A DNA stretch of 33,193 nucleotides, from positions 1-33,193 of the forward strand of contig WQYT01000015.1 in NCBI GenBank assembly GCA_009781115.1, in the 5' to 3' direction. The notes under the pieces were generated by a model, which did not search any database, was not told the origin of the DNA, and saw nothing but the letters and a program-made list of their open reading frames with translations. Positions 30,088-33,193 of this stretch are shown here, piece by piece (position 1 is the first letter of the stretch; every line of letters starts with the position of its first letter). Both the position numbers and the translations under genes were made by a program. Source of the DNA: Coriobacteriia bacterium (lineage in GTDB: Bacteria > Actinomycetota > Coriobacteriia > WRKU01 > WQUG01).

Positions 30088-30909
30088 ATGAAATATTTCA
30101 GAGAGTATCACCTCCTCAGGCTTTCAATAACCCTTGCATTGATAACCCTGTTGCTTTCTGGTTGTGCAGGAAATCAAAAACAAACAAGTAGTTTAGGTAG
30201 AGCTGTATCGGGGGGATTTGATGTTGTTTCCTATTGCGCAAAGGAAGAAACTGCCAAAAATCGTATTTATTTTAACTATCCGCAATTTCAAGAGACAACG
30301 CCTGATGCAGACAAACTCAATGGACTGATAACTGGATTTGTAAAAAACGCTTTGCAGATATGTAATGGCGGGGGAGGATTTAAAGGCAACTTAAAAGATA
30401 CTTCTGAGAGTTGGAAATGGGATGAAGATGGCTATAGTGTTTTGGCTCTTGATGTTGACTATAAGATTACACGAAACGACTCAGATTATCTTAGCGTTAC
30501 GTTTGAAGGGGAATTTAATCATAAACGGCTCCCACATCCCACAAACTATTTCAACGCGCTTGTTATTGATATTAGAAAATGCGAATTAGTTTCATTATTA
30601 GATCTATATAATGTCGATGACGACTTTTTGAAAATGCTGAGAAGCGAATTTTCAAAACAGATTATTAGGGACCCGAAATATAATGAGATAAATGCGAATG
30701 AGAGAAAAATGTTGCAAGGATCTTTTGATGATTACACAGATGACTATTTGCGTAAATTGCTGGGACCCGAAGATGCCTATCCAAAATTATATCAGAGGAT
30801 GTTTTTGACTTCAGATATGGTGGGGGTTAGTATGCCACTGTCACATGTCGTAGGCGATCATTTTGAAGTGATGATCAGCTACGACGAATTAAGCAGCTTT
30901 GAAAGGTAA
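30088..30909 (+). CDS. lipoprotein, DUF4163/DUF3298-like, second paralogue
   Basis: A 273-residue lipoprotein (LLSGC, Cys-26). It aligns by eye with the previous gene: FNYPQFQ, LALDVDYKITRNDSDYLSVT, HPTNYFNALVIDIRKCELV and LLDLYNVDDDF at matching spacing, and similar C-termini (VGDHFEVMISYDEL against MGNHFEPEIPYSDL). The sequences have diverged well beyond a recent duplication. Start: AAGGA seven bases before ATG 30088; the track's 30034 overlaps the previous gene. Last gene of the RHS-associated array. Confidence 0.65.
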   Translation: MKYFREYHLLRLSITLALITLLLSGCAGNQKQTSSLGRAVSGGFDVVSYCAKEETAKNRIYFNYPQFQETTPDADKLNGLITGFVKNALQICNGGGGFKGNLKDTSESWKWDEDGYSVLALDVDYKITRNDSDYLSVTFEGEFNHKRLPHPTNYFNALVIDIRKCELVSLLDLYNVDDDFLKMLRSEFSKQIIRDPKYNEINANERKMLQGSFDDYTDDYLRKLLGPEDAYPKLYQRMFLTSDMVGVSMPLSHVVGDHFEVMISYDELSSFER

Positions 30910-31210
30910 ACATGGCCACCTGCATTATCTACAACTTAAGTTTAACGGGTGCGCGTGTATTTTGGTACAAACTTGCCGGTGAAGATTCGCCTCAAGTTTC
31001 TCTCAAGCGACTGGGTTTTTGGCTGCTTGATTTGGGCTCCGCTAAGCGCGTTGTTTCAGGTCTGGTATGGGGCCTCTGAAAGTTGTGCTCTGCTTTGCGC
31101 GCACCGTAATCTTATCCGTTTCTTCCCAGATTGTGGGTGGGAGGTATACCGGCGGGCTGTTTTGCGATATCCTAGATAGTTATTAGCTATCATTTTCGGA
31201 AGGGTATTGT
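30910..31210. other. 300-base gap before the oxidoreductase operon
   Basis: Composition returns from AT-rich to GC-rich here. A 55-codon frame from ATG 30912 with AAAGG upstream (MATCIIYNLSLTG) exists but looks unlike a real protein. An inverted repeat GATAG-TTATTAG-CTATC (31175-31191) lies near the expected promoter of the ferredoxin gene, whose GGAAGGG follows. No other gene seen. Confidence 0.5.
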
Positions 31211-31441
31211 ATGTCAAGGATCATCGTTGACGACAGCTACTGCAAAGGCTGTGGCCTTTGTGTAACCGTCTGTCCGCGCGACGTCATGGAGCTCGATCAG
31301 GAGACCCTGACGTCAAAGGGTTATCACCCGGCGCGGCTGACCGATCAGTCTCGCTGCACGGGCTGCGCGCTGTGCGCACAGATATGTCCCGATGTGGCGA
31401 TCACGGTATTCAAAGACGCCAAAGGGGAGGTGAAAGCCTGA
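31211..31441 (+). CDS. 2-oxoacid:ferredoxin oxidoreductase, 4Fe-4S ferredoxin-type subunit
   Basis: A 76-residue protein with two CxxCxxCxxxCP motifs (Cys-11/14/17/21 and Cys-49/52/55/59), enough for two [4Fe-4S] clusters that pass electrons from the catalytic subunits to ferredoxin. The SKGYHPARLTD segment between the motifs is typical of Kor/Vor delta-type subunits. GGAAGGG six bases before ATG. Stop and next start overlap (TGATG), so it is coupled with the alpha subunit. Confidence 0.92.
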   Translation: MSRIIVDDSYCKGCGLCVTVCPRDVMELDQETLTSKGYHPARLTDQSRCTGCALCAQICPDVAITVFKDAKGEVKA

Positions 31442-32538
31442 TGTCAAGTGAAAAAGTTCTCATGAAGGGCAACGAAGTTCTGGCGGAGGCCGCGCTCAGG
31501 AGCGGCTGCACCTGTTTCTTCGGCTACCCCATCACCCCGCAGACCGAGCTGGCCGCCTACATGGCAAAGCGCATGCCCAAGACCGGCGGCGCTTACCTGC
31601 AGGCAGAAAGCGAAGTCGCAGCCATCAACATGGTCTATGGAGCCGCGGCGGCAGGCGCTCGCGTCATGACGTCGTCAAGCTCGCCGGGTATCTCGCTTAA
31701 GACCGAGGGCATCTCGTATCTGGTGGGCGCCGACCTGCCCGCTGTGATCATCAACGTCATGCGCGGCGGTCCGGGTCTGGGCGGCATCCAGCCGAGCCAG
31801 GCCGACTACTGGCAGGCCACGCGCGCGCTCGGCCACGGCGACGGGCACCTGATCGTGCTGGCTCCTGCCACCGTGCAGGAGATGGCCGACATGGTCGCCA
31901 CCGCCTTTGCGCTGGGCGACACCTACCGCACGCCCGTGATGGTGCTCGCCGACGGCATGCTCGGCCAGATGATGGAGCCGGTCACCTTGCCGGAGCCGCT
32001 CGACCTGACCAGCATCGAGGCCAAGCCCTGGGCGCTGACCGGCGCCGGGAGCCCCGGGCGTACGACGCGCAACATCGCCAACTCGCTTGACTTGGTGGCG
32101 GGCAACCTTGAGCGCCGCAATGACGAGCGTTTCGAGCGCTACGAACAGATCAAAGCCAAGGAGCAACGTGCCGAGACCTACCTGATCGATGACGCCGAGT
32201 ATGTGGTCGTCGCCTTTGGCGCCTGTGCCCGCATCGCGCGCAGCGGTGTCGAGCGCGCCCGCGCCGCTGGCATCAAGGCTGGGCTGATCCGCCCGATCAC
32301 ACTCTGGCCCTTCACGACACAGGCAATCGAAGCTGCCGTGCCTGGCGCGCGCGCGTTCCTTTCGGTAGAGATGAACAAAGGCCAGATGGTCGACGACGTG
32401 CGCCTGGCGGTCAATGGGCGCGTGCCGGTCGAGTTCTTTGGCCACACCGGCGGCGTGATCCCAACACCGGCAGAGGTGGCCACGGTACTGGCAGACTTGC
32501 AGCAGACCGTGACGGCCTGCGACCTAAAGGAGGCGTGA
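31441..32538 (+). CDS. vorB: 2-oxoacid:ferredoxin oxidoreductase alpha subunit, VorB/KorA type
   Basis: A 365-residue alpha subunit. KVLMKGNEVLAEAALRSGC, GYPITPQTELAAYMAKRMP, QAESEVAAINMVYGAAAAGA and SSSSPGISLKTEGISYLVGA match the VorB/KorA branch (branched-chain 2-oxoacid or 2-oxoglutarate). It binds the 2-oxoacid/CoA substrates and pairs with the TPP-binding beta subunit. ATG 31441 overlaps the ferredoxin subunit stop; the track's 31258 start is inside that gene. GGGGAGG lies upstream. The Liv importer in the same window favours the branched-chain (Vor) reading, but specificity cannot be read from sequence. Confidence 0.9.
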   Translation: MSSEKVLMKGNEVLAEAALRSGCTCFFGYPITPQTELAAYMAKRMPKTGGAYLQAESEVAAINMVYGAAAAGARVMTSSSSPGISLKTEGISYLVGADLPAVIINVMRGGPGLGGIQPSQADYWQATRALGHGDGHLIVLAPATVQEMADMVATAFALGDTYRTPVMVLADGMLGQMMEPVTLPEPLDLTSIEAKPWALTGAGSPGRTTRNIANSLDLVAGNLERRNDERFERYEQIKAKEQRAETYLIDDAEYVVVAFGACARIARSGVERARAAGIKAGLIRPITLWPFTTQAIEAAVPGARAFLSVEMNKGQMVDDVRLAVNGRVPVEFFGHTGGVIPTPAEVATVLADLQQTVTACDLKEA

Positions 32539-32543
32539 TCATT

Positions 32544-33193
32544 ATGACTGCTCCTACAGCTACTCCCACAAAAACAGTCGCTGAGCTGGAGGCTCGCGCA
32601 GGTGAGCAGGTCGTTTTCCAACGCCCGCTCTCTCTTACGAGCGCGAACTTCAGCTACTGCCCGGGCTGCACGCATGGTGTGGTCAACCGCCTGATAGCCG
32701 AGACGGTCGATGAGCTTGATATCAAGGGTCGCACCATTGGTGTGGTGCCGGTGGGGTGCTCGGTCACCGCCTATGACTTCTTCGACCTGGACATGGCGCA
32801 GGCGGCGCACGGCCGCGCATCGGCGGTCGCCACGGGCATCAAGCGCGCCAACCCGGACTCGATCGTGTTCGCCTATCAGGGCGACGGCGACCTGGCAAGT
32901 ATCGGCACGGCCGAGACGGTACACGCGGCCACGCGCGGCGAGAACATCACCGTGATCTTTATCAACAACGCGATCTACGGCATGACGGGCGGCCAGATGG
33001 CGCCGACCTCACTGCCCGGCCAGGTCACTCAGACCTCGCCGCTCGGGCGCGATACAAAAACGATGGGCTTTCCCATCCGGGTCTGCGAGATGCTCGCCAC
33101 CCTTGACGGTCCGGCACTCGTGCAGCGCGTGAGCGTGGACAGCCCCAAGAACATCCGGCAGGCCAAAGCCGCCATCAAGAAGGCCTTCAGCTA
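32544..33193 (+). CDS. 2-oxoacid:ferredoxin oxidoreductase beta subunit (3' end cut by window)
   Basis: Starts at ATG 32544 with AAAGGAGG about ten bases upstream, five bases after the alpha subunit stop, and runs off the window (about 216 codons visible). FSYCPGCTHG (Cys-39, Cys-42) and YQGDGDLASIGTAE with NNAIYGMTGGQMAP form the thiamine-diphosphate/Mg2+ site and its typical loop. It is the TPP-binding catalytic half, partner of the preceding alpha subunit. The ORF track does not list it (no stop). A gamma subunit, if any, would lie beyond. Confidence 0.92.
   Translation, partial: MTAPTATPTKTVAELEARAGEQVVFQRPLSLTSANFSYCPGCTHGVVNRLIAETVDELDIKGRTIGVVPVGCSVTAYDFFDLDMAQAAHGRASAVATGIKRANPDSIVFAYQGDGDLASIGTAETVHAATRGENITVIFINNAIYGMTGGQMAPTSLPGQVTQTSPLGRDTKTMGFPIRVCEMLATLDGPALVQRVSVDSPKNIRQAKAAIKKAFS

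Noticed and set aside
31675-32445. 256-residue minus-strand ORF
   Set aside because: Antisense shadow of the alpha subunit gene.

Overview
The window reads as a chromosomal segment from an anaerobic, amino-acid-fermenting, moderately GC-rich bacterium that is probably Gram-positive-like. The evidence is ferredoxin-linked 2-oxoacid oxidoreductase genes, an oxygen-scavenging flavodiiron protein, a branched-chain amino acid ABC importer with a lipoprotein receptor, and many lipoproteins with no outer-membrane genes. An anaerobic Coriobacteriia-like actinobacterium or a Firmicutes relative would fit, but no rRNA or other decisive marker is present, so this is inference.

Layout. Bases 1-762 are the 3' end of gyrA. 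About 1.0-6.9 kb is an accessory defence/toxin-antitoxin island: a DUF4143 AAA ATPase with an unusual 33-bp-period repeat in its promoter, a Phd/PIN pair, a BrnT-like/RHH pair, a second Phd/PIN pair, a small zinc-ribbon membrane protein, a relic PIN gene on the minus strand and a DUF1016 PD-(D/E)XK nuclease-like gene carrying two in-frame palindromes. At 7.0-10.7 kb lies an apparent three-gene operon: TelA-family protein, two-TM coiled-coil protein, and a von Willebrand A lipoprotein. A convergent fprA-type flavodiiron gene (minus strand) overlaps its end. A P-loop ATPase follows, then the complete livJ/K-H-M-G-F importer (12.9-17.7 kb). Its LivM has a REP-like palindrome inside the N-terminal coding sequence.

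At 17.9-30.9 kb is a polymorphic-toxin locus. It starts with a 2231-residue secreted RHS/YD-repeat protein (signal sequence, DNRLRE domain, two carbohydrate-binding-like modules, RHS core). Its tail is a DUF4329-like HTHG domain. Downstream is an AT-rich array of putative immunity lipoproteins mixed with start-less toxin tails, a REP-like element, and two lipoproteins broken by single-base frameshifts. This looks like a graveyard and reservoir of displaced toxin/immunity cassettes. GC-rich housekeeping sequence resumes at 31.2 kb with a ferredoxin subunit, alpha subunit and (cut by the window end) beta subunit of a 2-oxoacid:ferredoxin oxidoreductase (Vor/Kor type).

How parts work together: the Liv importer could feed branched-chain amino acids to fermentation, whose 2-oxoacids are oxidised by the Vor/Kor enzyme with ferredoxin as acceptor, while the flavodiiron protein protects the oxygen-sensitive enzymes. 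The two accessory blocks are inserted between these metabolic genes. The least explained signals are the 33-bp operator-like repeats, the in-frame palindromic elements in three different genes, and the toxin/immunity array.
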